From Alopecurus myosuroides (Eukaryota > Streptophyta > Magnoliopsida > Poales > Poaceae): a DNA stretch of 64,000 nucleotides. The stretch covers positions 205,740,445-205,804,444 of the forward strand of contig CM054060.1 in the NCBI GenBank assembly GCA_028641055.1, given 5' to 3'. Under the pieces are notes generated by a model. That model was not told the DNA's origin, ran no database searches, and saw only the letters and a program-made list of their open reading frames with translations. A program made the translations under genes and the position numbers. Below are positions 22,401 through 34,400 of the stretch, in pieces (the stretch's first letter is position 1; every line of letters begins with the position of its first letter).

Positions 22401-25400
22401 CCGGTCTCCACATCTCCATGTCAATCTGCAATGGATCCTGCAGGTTAGTGGTGTAGATGGAAACCACTTGATCCTACGGAAGTGACGGTGCTCAACACAA
22501 TTGCGTTAAACTTCATGTTGAATTCTGCCATTGTGTCTGTGCGCTTGAAGGAGAGATGAGTTCTTTTAGGGCATTGCTGCGAGACTGTGGTCCAAATTGA
22601 ATATTTGTCAACTCAGTGAGGTGGCCCCAGGTGGGAACTCCATGGGCACCCTTGTACTATTGGTATCACCGCTGCGTGTCGCTTGTCAGATGGAAGGATG
22701 CAAGGCCCACCTTCTCATTGGAGGGCGTGCGCTGCGTGTCAAAGAGTTGTTCACAGTGGTTTAGCCATACCAATGGATCAACTTCCCCATCATAGACGGG
22801 AAAGTTATAGTCCACAGCGTTGGTGTAGGTAGGATCAGTTTCCTATTGCTGTGATGTATGTAGAATCTAGTTGGGTTACAGGAATACTTGCTAGTTTGGT
22901 TAACAGTTCACTGTTATGGATAAACAATGCTTTTAATGTCATATCAAATGCCAAACAGTCTTACAATGCATGTTTAACTAATGTGCCCTCGTCGTCCATT
23001 ATAGAATAGAAGGAATGTGGAACTCAATTAGAAATGGATCAATGTAATGTTTGATTTTACTCCCTCCGTTCCAACATACTTTGACTCAGCTTTGTCTAAA
23101 TTTTGCCGTATTTAGACAAATCTGAGTCAAACATTTTGGGACAGAGGGAGTATTTCTCTAGGCAATTTAGGTTTACTGCCTAGTGGGATACTAGGAGTGT
23201 CATGCAAGCATTTTTTGAACTAGGACATTTTGTTACCTACTTGCACATCTCTCTTAATGGGGCTCGAATGTTGGAATTCTGTGCACTCTTGTGGTTGAAA
23301 CACTCTAATTTGTACTCCCTTTGGTCCATATTAATTGTCACTGAATCGGATGTATCTAGCACTAAAACATGTCTTGATACATACGATTCGGCGACAATTA
23401 GTAATGGATCCGAGGGAGTAATATATGTGAAAGCACTTCGTTGACATGCTGAGGCACCTTTTCATCGGTTATTTTGTAGAGCACAGCTTGGAGAAAGTAT
23501 CAAAACAATAATACATGCAGACTATCCTGAGCAGTGGCCAAGTCTCCTTCATTGGGTTACACACAACCTAGAATCACAAAGTCAAATCTTTGGAGCTTTA
23601 TATGTGCTAAGGGTTCTTACCAGGAAATATGAGTAAGTGACTAATTATGCACATTGCTTTGTATTTACGTTTTGTTTGTATTTTCTCAGTGTGCCACATG
23701 TACTCGGAAAAAATGTTACTCCTATGATTTGACTCTAAAGCTCTCATTCTCATATGCACATTTCTTTACTGATGCATCCAATCTTCATGCTATGTTGAAG
23801 GTTCAAATCTGAGGAAGACCGGATACCGTTGTACCACATTGTAGAGGAAACATTTGCCCGCTTGTTGACCATATTTAGCAAACTTGTTCAGATTATCAAT
23901 CCTCCAATTGAAGTAGCGGACCTGATCAAGCTGATATGCAAAATATTTTGGTCTTCAATTTATGTATGCTATCAAACGGTTCTTATCTTGCTGTTCTCTG
24001 TACTTGTTTTGTTGTTTTCATGGTAATATTTTTTTTTGTAGTTGGAGATTCCAAAGCAACTCTTTGATCCAAATGTCTTCAATGCATGGATGATATTGTT
24101 TATAAATTTATTAGAAAGGCCAGTTCCAGCGGAAGGCCAACCATTAGATCCTGATATCAGGAAATCCTGGGGTTGGTGGAAAGTTAAGAAATGGGCAATC
24201 CATATCTTGAACCGTTTGTACACCCGGTCAGTTTTCAACAAGCTCAATTTGCCTTAGCAATCATTCTATCCACTTACCTTTCCATTCATTGATTACAGAT
24301 TTGGTGATCTGAAGCTGCAGAAATCTGAGAGTAAAGCTTTTGCTCAAATGTTTCAAAAGAATTATGCCGGACAAATTTTGGGTTGTCACTTGCAGCTTCT
24401 GAATGCAATTCGTACTGGCGATTACTTGCCAGATAGGGTTACCAATCTTATTCTTCAGTACCTCACGAACAGGTTTGCGTTTTGGCAATGTGAAAAGTTC
24501 ATTTTAAGCAGCGTTTTGTCTTGTGAGTAATCATCTGAGTAGATAGCGTCTCACTTCATACGCTTCCTGCGCTTAATCCTTAGTTATCTTTGCACATGTT
24601 TCTCTGCATGCATGCTGCTGACAATGCTGAATAGTTTTTAGCAGCGAGTTCAGCTCCGTAAGTGCCAGTGATATTCATGCTCTTTCATTACTGTGACTTT
24701 TAACCTGTTTTGTCGATATCCATGTACTGCATTTGACTTGATTGAAATTTGGATGACACATGTAGCTTTTGACCAGTTTGGTTGATTTGACTAGACATGT
24801 GTCTGATAGTGTCAAGCTAGTGACGAAAGCGTTAAAAACTTGCACAATGTTAAGCTTTTCCCCATATCGCGCAAGTTTTTCCCCATACAGTGAGCAGTTT
24901 TTTTCTATACAAATTAAATGGAACTTGTTACACAAGTTAGTCAGGTTTTTATCATAAAGGCAAACTCTTGCGCAAGGAAACATCGAAGAGTCAATTCTGC
25001 CTTGATCTTAAAAGCTACTACCTCTGTTCCATAATATAAGCCTTTTTAGTAAGCTAAACTAGTTATCGAAAAAGGCTTACATTGTGGAACGGAGGGAGTA
25101 CTGTCCAAAGAAAGGCACAGCTTTACTGTGAATGGCCTCTTCATGCCTGCCTTGGAAGATATTCTGAGGGTCATTTTAGTTGTCGTTTTGGGGTTTTCTA
25201 TGGCAGTTGATGTGTCACCATTATTCTGCTGGATACTTGCGAAGCTTGCACAAGCCTGTCTATTGTTGTCTATATCCTGCTTTTGACCTTTAGCTACTTG
25301 AATGGTATCTATTTTTTATTTGAAAGGCCTATTAAAGTGTATAATTTGTTTTTTGCAGTATTACAAAAAATAGTATGTACCAGATGATGCAGCCTCAGAT

Positions 25401-28400
25401 CAACATCATTCTTTTTGACATAATTTTTCCACTTATGTGCTTCAATGATGATGACCAGAAACTATGGGAGGAAGATCCTCATGAATATGTTAGAAAGGGA
25501 TATGGTAAGCTTACATGAGCTCTCTGTTACTGGTTCAACTAGAGTTGGCTATTTATTCATTATGGCTTGTTGGGTGTATAGTTGTCATGTCCTAGTGTGA
25601 GGTCAGCAATTGTGGTGGACAATAGAAGGGGCGGAGGTAGCGAAAATTCGTTTATTGCTAGTATAGTTGTCGTGTCCCAGCATCTGTGCCTGGGCACCAA
25701 AACGCCACGTCCTGGCAAGAGATCGATAATTCTACCATGTCTATTGAATGAATGGGCCATGCATTATCTAGCTGGCTTAACACCAACTAATTCGAGGATA
25801 AGGAAACTTCTAATACCAAGAGAAAATTCAAGTTGAACCTCCTTAGATAGATAACCATATCTCTTGCCTCCTTCAGGAGTTGGTGTGGCTACTGCTGCTG
25901 CAGGCTGGGCCCTATGCTTGTAGGTCCCATAGTTTAAAAAACCGGACGGGTGATCGAACTGGTGAGTCTCTCGGTTCAGGTTTTTACCGGTTGGACCACT
26001 GGTTCACACGGTTCACTGTCGGTTTTTTAAGATATATAAATATGCATGTAAAAAGTTACTTGGCAATATGAATAATAAAATAAAGTAGCAAGCCGTCAAA
26101 TGAGCAAAAGCAAGTCTATGCATTTGTACATGTAGTACACTGATAGTCTGATACCCACGGATACACATGTACGCATGCATCTTTGCATAAATACACATGC
26201 ACGCACACAGGTACAGTAATACAGTGTTTACACACTTTCGCACTTATACACGTATGCATGTAGGCTACATACACGTCAGTTCAGAAAAGATTGGAAATGA
26301 GCAAAGTAATAATAATCCGTTCGGAAAAGTTATATATTTAATACATACGTTTACAATTACATCACAAACTTGGCCCGTACCAGTTGGCTAGCACAGCCTG
26401 CCTTCTTGCATCGTAGATAGGTTGCAGGATCGACTCTCCATCGGTGCGATTAATTTTTCTGGTGCGCTAGGGTGCTTCTTCCGGTCAGACCGGTGATTTG
26501 TTAAGCCCGGTTTTCCATGGGAACCGCCGGTTGGACCAAGGTTCGAGCTGTTTTTCCCGGTTCGTGCGCGCGTCCGGTCCAGTGCGCTTAACAGACCGGT
26601 GGAGGCTCCGGTTCCGGTTTATCCCAACCGCCGGTCCGGTCCGGTTTTTTAAACTATGGTAGGTCCTGCCTCACATGACAATAGGCTGTTCATCTGTTAT
26701 TTATAATATTATTTTTATGTTTGCAGATATTATTGAAGATTTGTACAGTCCCCGTACAGCTGCTATGGATTTTGTGAGTGAATTGGTAAGAAAACGAGGA
26801 AAAAGCAACCTCCAAAAGTTTATCCATTTCATTGTGGATATATTCAGGAGGTAAGTTTAGCCTGTTATGCATTGTGTTCGTCCACTCCATACACTTTCTT
26901 ATTGAGGAAACACCACAGATATTATGAGGCCTCAGCTGAAGTCAAGCCATATCGCCAAAAAGATGGGGCGCTTCTTGCTATTGGGACATTATGTGATAAG
27001 CTGAAGCAAACTGATCCGTATAAAGCTGAGCTGGAGCGTATGCTCGTCCAACATGTCTTTCCTGAGTTCAGTAGCTGCGTTGGGCATTTACGTGCAAAGG
27101 TAGCGTGTCTTGAAAAGTTAATTTTGCTTGCTTATTACTGTGTATGCAGTTTTGCAAGACAAACGCAACGATACCATTTATGCATTCTCAATCCATATAA
27201 TTTGGTATATATTAGTTGTCAAAGTTGTGCATCAAAGACCGTGCACTATAAAGCACGCCTTACATTTTGGGACCGAGCGAGTATTACAAAAGATTAAACT
27301 CACCTTCAGTTTAGAGTATGATACTTCCTGCTTTTCAAATTAATTTTCACAAAGTTGGACAAAAGTAGATGTATCTAGACATAATTTAGTACTCCCTCCG
27401 TATCAAAATATAAGATGTTTTAGCATTTCCTAGATAATTTGTACCTAGACATGTTTTAGTGTAAGGTGCATATGAATCTACACACTAAAACATGTCTAGA
27501 TACATTATATCTACATAATGCTTAAACATCTTATATTTTGATACGGAGGGAGTATTAGATACATCAACTTTTGTCCATCTTTGTGAAAATTAATTTGAGA
27601 CGGAGGGAGTAGATAAAATTTTGAGCTAACAGTCTTGCTGAACGTCAAATAAGATGTAGACAATTATGATTTTCTCCATGTGGAATATCTGGATGCTTCA
27701 GGCCTCGCTTGGGAAGCCTGTGGACTTTTACCCCGGTAATCCATCGTATTGGCTACCCACATAAGTTCGTTTCCTGGCCTACAGACTGCACCAGTACTGA
27801 CCGCGCCAACCGAGCTCGTTTTCATCGTCTTCAATTCCGGAGCATGCCAGCAGATCCTTTCCCCGTCGCCAGGAAAAAAATGGGGACCTCACGTGCTCCG
27901 TGTAAATTTCCGGTAGTTACGGGCTAGAAAGAAAGGTGATTACTCAAACGATCAGATAATGTGTCGCCTAATTTTCCGCTTGCACTGCAATTTCTAGTTT
28001 TGATAGGAAAATTCCAGCGTGCCAGAAAATGGCCATCCAACGGGCCCTTAAGGTGGTTTTTTATGGGTGCGTTTGGTTCGGGAACGAAGTGGAATGGAAT
28101 GTCATGGTTCCATTCTGTTTCATTCTCGCGTTTGGTTGGACCAAATAAGTGTAATGGAATTACTTCTTTCTGTGTTTGGTTTGGGAATATAAATGTAGAA
28201 TTTATCACAGTTTATTGCTAAAACGTCCCACTAATTAGAGACAACAATAGTTGAACAGAAATGCAAACATGCATTTCTGTGTTTGGTTTGGGAATATAAA
28301 TGTAGAATGTATCACAGTTTATTGCTAAAACGTCCCACTAATTAGAGACAACAATAGTTGAACAGAAATGCAAACATGCAATTTTCTTTGATCAATCTTA

Positions 28401-31400
28401 AGTACCAATTATATACAGCAAACGATAAAAATAATAAGTACAGATCGGCACCATGCCACACAAATCGAACTGGTCAACTGGAGCTAGCTCAAATCAACAA
28501 AACATAATCTAATAGGACAACACGCATGCAATGAATTACCCGATCTGCTTGCCTTGCCGCATCTGCTCGCCCTCAATCGAACACGCGGAACAGGGCGAGC
28601 CTTCCCGGCGTCTCGGGCGTCCCGCACCTGCCCGTGGCCGCTGCCCCTGCTTGCTACCTGGCCAACGGAGCCTCGCTGCCGCGTCCACTGTCGTTGCCCG
28701 CTAGCTGGTGGGCGGAGCTGCTGCGTTTCAAACGGAGTCGATTCATACATTGATCTCCGCCGCGTTGCAGGTCCAGCTGATGCTCTGCCGTCGATCCGTC
28801 CGCTGGTTCCCGCTCCGCCTGTTGCTACCCGCCGCTGGTCGGGGAGAGAGGAGGGAGGGTGCGGTCGGGGAGAGAGGAGAAGAGCGCCGTCAGGCACAGA
28901 AAAGAGAAGGAGAGCGCCACCAGCATGACAGAGAGGAGAGCGATGGGTTAGATGCGCGGTCGCGCGGGACAGTTTTTTTTCTCTCTTAATCAGCTGGGAA
29001 CCAGTTGGTTCCTTCGATTTGGTGGGACGACGTAATTCCGGATCTTGCCCGAATATTCGGTTCCTGGAACGAGTTGGTTCCCGTTCTCGTTTCCTACCAA
29101 ACACGCGAATCACGTCTAGGTGCGGGTCGGTTCCATTACATTCCAGTTGATGACATGTACCAAACACACCCTATGTGTTAGTGGAATTCTATCCCACTTT
29201 TTTGTCTGTCCTTTGTGGCATTAATCTGACCTAATCCTATCTAATAGGCAGCATGGGTTGCTGGGCAGTATGCCCATATTAACTTCTCAGACCAGGACAA
29301 TTTTCGGAGAGCTATGCATTGCATTGTTGCTGGAATGCGTGACCCAGATCTTCCTGTCCGGGTTGATTCAGTCTTTGCACTTCGTTCTTTTGTTGAAGCA
29401 TGCAAAGGTGAACTTTTTTCTCCGTCATGTGCCTTAAACCTCTTTCTAATTTGTGGGGTTTACTGCAGACTATTGACTAAAATTTTCGTATTCAGATCTG
29501 AATGAGATTCGACCTATACTTCCTCAACTCCTTGATGGTATGCATTTTTTACATTGTTTAACCTTGTAATCTGATAATAGCTTAGTCTTGTGGCTTCTCA
29601 CGTGTTTTGCAGAGTTTTTCAAACTGATGAATGAAGTGGAGAATGAGGACCTTGTCTTCACACTTGAAACCATTGTTGATAAATTTGGTGAAGAGATGGC
29701 ACCTTATGCACTAGGATTGTGTCAGAATTTGGTATGTTCATTTTTCTGTAGTTTTAGCTTTATATTGCTCTGTGATTCTTTCATAAAACCTTTTTTTTTC
29801 TACTTTGATAGGCTTCTGCCTTCTGGAAATGTATGGCTAGTTCAGAAGCTGATGATGAAGCTGATGACTCTGGTGCTTTGGCAGCTGTTGGCTGTTTGCG
29901 TGCCATAAGCACAATTCTGGAGTCAATCAGTAGTCTCCCACATCTTTTTACCCAAATGGAGCCAACTTTGTTGCCTATAATGCGCAGGATGCTGACTTCC
30001 GATGGTCAAGGTATGATATTGTCGCATTCATTCTTATTATTGTAGCTTTTAAATATTTATATCCAACTGTGACCTACTGGATACCAGAAGTTTCTGCATA
30101 AACAGATATATGCGTGCTTTTCTAGCGGGTCATGTTGGTGGCAAAACGTTGTTGGGGTGCATACTTTTTTATGGCATGCTAATGACTGTAACTGATCAAT
30201 AAAATTAGCTTTGCTGATCAACGTTATTAGAGAACTAACCCTGGTGCCTGAATGTAAACTGTTAACTATTCTCTGCTGGAGGCCTATGCTTGTTGTGCAT
30301 GAAGCCACCAAATTAACTAACTGGTTAGCATCAAAGACAGTGCTGTAAAACCCTTTTAAGTCTTGTCACTTGTAGCCCCTCCTCCGATGGAGCTTGCCCC
30401 AGATGATAAGAACATATTTTCCCATATTCCATTGCAGAGGTTTACTGTTAGTTAAACAACCAGTCCACCATGGCCTGCCTGGAAATAAGTAATCAGCCAT
30501 GTGAAAAATTTCCATTGAGGGAAATTCTGCGACAGTTTTGGAGCGTGACAAATGTTTATGTTGCATATATTGAGAATGATATACATCTAGTATATGTAAT
30601 TTTGCAAAGAGAACTCAAATAATCGACTAAACACAACTTAGAAAATACTACTCCCTCCGATCCCAAATAAGTGACGTGAGTTGTACACAAGAGATGTACA
30701 TAACTAGCTAATTTCCAGCGACACATATTCCGGATCGGAGGTAGCATCAATTTTCGTCATAAATATTTCTGAATATACCTTTTGTTTGTTTTGGAAACTT
30801 AGAAACGCGCTGTAGGAAGATTTGGCTACTTGGTCTAGTTTAGGAAATTTCAAACCCAGATAATATGATGAGTCACATGGGAATGTGGTTTTATGCTGAC
30901 ATTCTGTTCCAAATAACTACTTATGATACATTTTTTATCTGTACACTTACTATGCCATCCCTCCTCCCCAATTCATTGCAGATGTTTACGAAGAAGTCTT
31001 GGAAATTGTCTCCTATATGACATTTTTTTCACCAACGATTTCGTTGGACATGTGGAGCTTGTGGCCGTTGATGATGGAAGCACTTAATGACTGGGCAATA
31101 GATTTCTTTGAGAGTATGTCTATCTTATAATAAAATTATACAGTTTTATTGTTAGTGTTACCCTTTAAAAGAATCCGTTTTCAGATGCATTCACTACATG
31201 CTTTTGCATCACTTTATTAATTACCTTTTTGTGACCAAAATGTTCCTCCACACCTGCTGCATATGTTTGGCACATAAAAAAAATACAGGATTGGTTTAAG
31301 CTTAAAACAATCAATTTTATTTTATTTTATTCTTAGATTTATAATTGTTCTGTAATATTACAGTGTATTTTCTCATATGCTTGCTGGCAAGGGAAAACAG

Positions 31401-34400
31401 TGGGGTCTAGCTTTTTTTGATGTGTGAACATGTTTTATGGTATATTTTTTACATTTACTGTTTTAGTTCATGAGGTTTTTTCCTGAACAATTTTTTGTTA
31501 GTCTCTTTGTTTTGTTGCTTATCCATTTTGGCCCTTGCTTCCTTGGCCATTAGCATCCTTGAACCAGTTGACTGCATTATTTAGGTTCCTAAACTTTAAT
31601 AAGGTAGAGTTATTTTATGCCCAAATGTCCAGACCAGGCTAAGGGTGACTTCTTTTAAGTCTCTGCTTATGCATAAGCAAGTTTCTGGATTTTGGTGGGG
31701 AGAAACTGCTATGGGCATAAGCTCTCAGAAACTGCCCGGAGATTTCTTTTGGTTTCTGAAGATTTGGCTTATTTGCTAAATTGACTTGTGAGATGTCTAT
31801 AACGCCCTTAAATTTCATATATACACTAAATATATCTTACTTATGCATGCTTTTCATAAAAATGATCTAGAAATAAAACAAAGATAATATGAGTAGCACA
31901 GCCACAACAGAGTGCGGTGATTTGGCACCCGGGCTCCATATTTTGCAAACTCAAAATTTACAAATTTAAGTTTCTAAAAAATCTGGAAAAAAATTCTACG
32001 TGTATTTGGTGATGACTTCTACCATGGTGCAAAACAGATCCGCGAAATATGCTGCATTTCGTGCTGTGTAAAAATGACAAAATTTCAGATCTGAGAGGTG
32101 AACAGTGACAGATTTGAAAACTTTTCAAATTGTCAGAATTTGTCATTTTTGTGTAGGACGGAATACAGACTATTTCAGCTTGAAAATTTGCACAGTAGTA
32201 GGTCATGTAATTGTCAACATCTAGAATTTTTTCCGGATTGTTTTGAAACTTAAAATTGTTGATTTAAAAAAAAAAATCAAAAAAGGGCTCCATGGAGCCC
32301 GGGCTACAAAGCGATTTTTCGAACCACAACATCCAAATACAGAATTAGCATAACATTTATGAAAATACAGTGCACCATCACATCTAGTACACATATCCAG
32401 AAGAATTGTACCATCCAGGAAAAAGGAATGAAATTATTAGGACAACATCTAATTTACTACAAACACAACTAACACAACACAAAATCTAGATCAACACAGC
32501 AAATGAGTAGCAAAACCATCGCATCCGTCCACGACGTTAGGGGTGGGGCTGGACGAGCTAGTTGGCGGCCTCATTGGGTTGGGGGTTGATGTAGGCCGGA
32601 GAGAACGGCAGACAGACTGCGGGGCCGGAGAGGCAGCTCGCCGGAGCCTTGGGCCGGAGTAGCGCGACCGAAGATGCGGGAGGGCGGCCATGGGGTGGAG
32701 GGGCAGGGAGGATGCTGAGGGGGCGGAGCGGCGAGATCCGGCGGGGGATGGAAGAGATCTGCAACGTCGGAGGTGGGCGAGTGGCGGCGGGGATGGGCGA
32801 GCGGCGAGTCGGGGTCGGGATGCCTAGCGAGGATGGAAGAGATCTGCAACGTCGGAGGTGGGCGAGTGGCTGCGGGGATGGGCGAGCGGCGGATGTCGGG
32901 GTCGGGATGACTAGCGAGGATGGTTTCCTCGTTGACTTGGCCTGATGTGGAGAGGAAACATTGGGGGCGTGGGATGACATTATGCCCGTAAATTTGTGAA
33001 CGACATGTTTATTTACCCGAAATGCTTCGCAGGTGAGCTGAGAAGGTCTAGAAGAGTTTCTCCCTACCGCAAGTAAACTGGCTTATGGAGCGTTTCGCGA
33101 TAGAAATAAGCAGGAGACTTCTTATGCAGTGGGGAACCTAGAAGCCACCTTATAAGCCCAAAAGTAGTGTCCCTAAGAGCATCTCCAACAGGCAACAACC
33201 TACCCATGTATGGGTACATGAGAGAGAAGATTCCCATAAAGTTTTGCTTCTATTTTTCTTTTCTCATTGTGCATATGACCACATGTAATCCAAATCTAAC
33301 TCTATAATAACTTAGGGATGTTAAATGGTGTAAATTAAAGCCAACACAAATAATGCGCCATTTCAAATCTTTAAGGTCAAAATTCCAAGTTAAACATCAA
33401 AATGAAACGGCAAGCATAGTTCATCACAAGAAGTGCATCAACACAAAGTTCATCCTAAAACCATAAGTATACATAATAGGAAACATGAAGAAATAGAACT
33501 CATGAGCTTATTGATTCCACTTCCACCACTCCACGGTGAGATCATCTTGAACTTGAAGGAACCTTCCGATGCGGTCTTCTCTCTATACGAGTGCACTACC
33601 CATTCTCATGAAATCGTAATTGTAGTACACATGTTCGCCATCATTCTCTATGATCACATTGTGCATGATCGCACAAGCTGCCATGGTCCTCGAAGAGCAT
33701 CTCCAGCCGCACCCCTAGTATGTGTTCGGATTGTCCGATTTTAGGGTGTTTGGTGTCCAGATCATGGGGGGTGCATCCAGCGGCACCTCTGGATAGCCTT
33801 TTTTTTTTCCCTAAACTAGAACATTCTAATTTAAACAAACGTCCAAATTTAGACAAGATACAACGAAACTTTAACTAGACCTAAACCTAAAATCTACCGG
33901 AGTCAAAGGGGACGGGGATGGCAACAACATTTGCCACCTTGGGCATATCCTGGCCAGTCCACCGGTTCACTAGGCTCGGGCTGGAGCGGCGCCGACATGA
34001 CTTCCTCCTTGTCAAAGCTTAGATCCCAATCGCTGCCTTAGTCCTTCGGCAATAGCTCTACGATGGCCACCCACGTCTTTTGCACAACGTTGATGGTGAC
34101 TTGCGGTACCACAACAACGTCTTGGTCAGTTCCTCGGGATCCGGCTTGGGGTCGTGCGTGGCAGCGCGCCATACTGGCTAGGACATCTTGGACCGTTCGT
34201 GCGGCCCAAAAAGACCAGTAGAGTGAGTTTGGTTTTTAAAAGGCTAAGTTTGAAATGTTGCATTATTTATGTTGGCTTTTATTTTACACCTTTTAATATC
34301 CTTAAGTTATTATAGAGTTGAAGTCGGATTATATATGCACAATTAGATGAGAAAACTAAAAGCAAAACTTTCTTAAGTCTTCTCTCTTCTCTACCCATAC

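Noticed and set aside
28484..29167. 227-codon minus-strand ORF in intron 10
   Set aside because: It spans the GC-rich interior and the terminal repeat of a transposon; Arg/Gly/Pro-rich with no domain, and overlapping ORFs exist on the other strand.
32558..32980. 140-codon Pro/Ser-rich minus-strand ORF in intron 15
   Set aside because: Produced by a GC-rich tandem duplication; no conserved motif.
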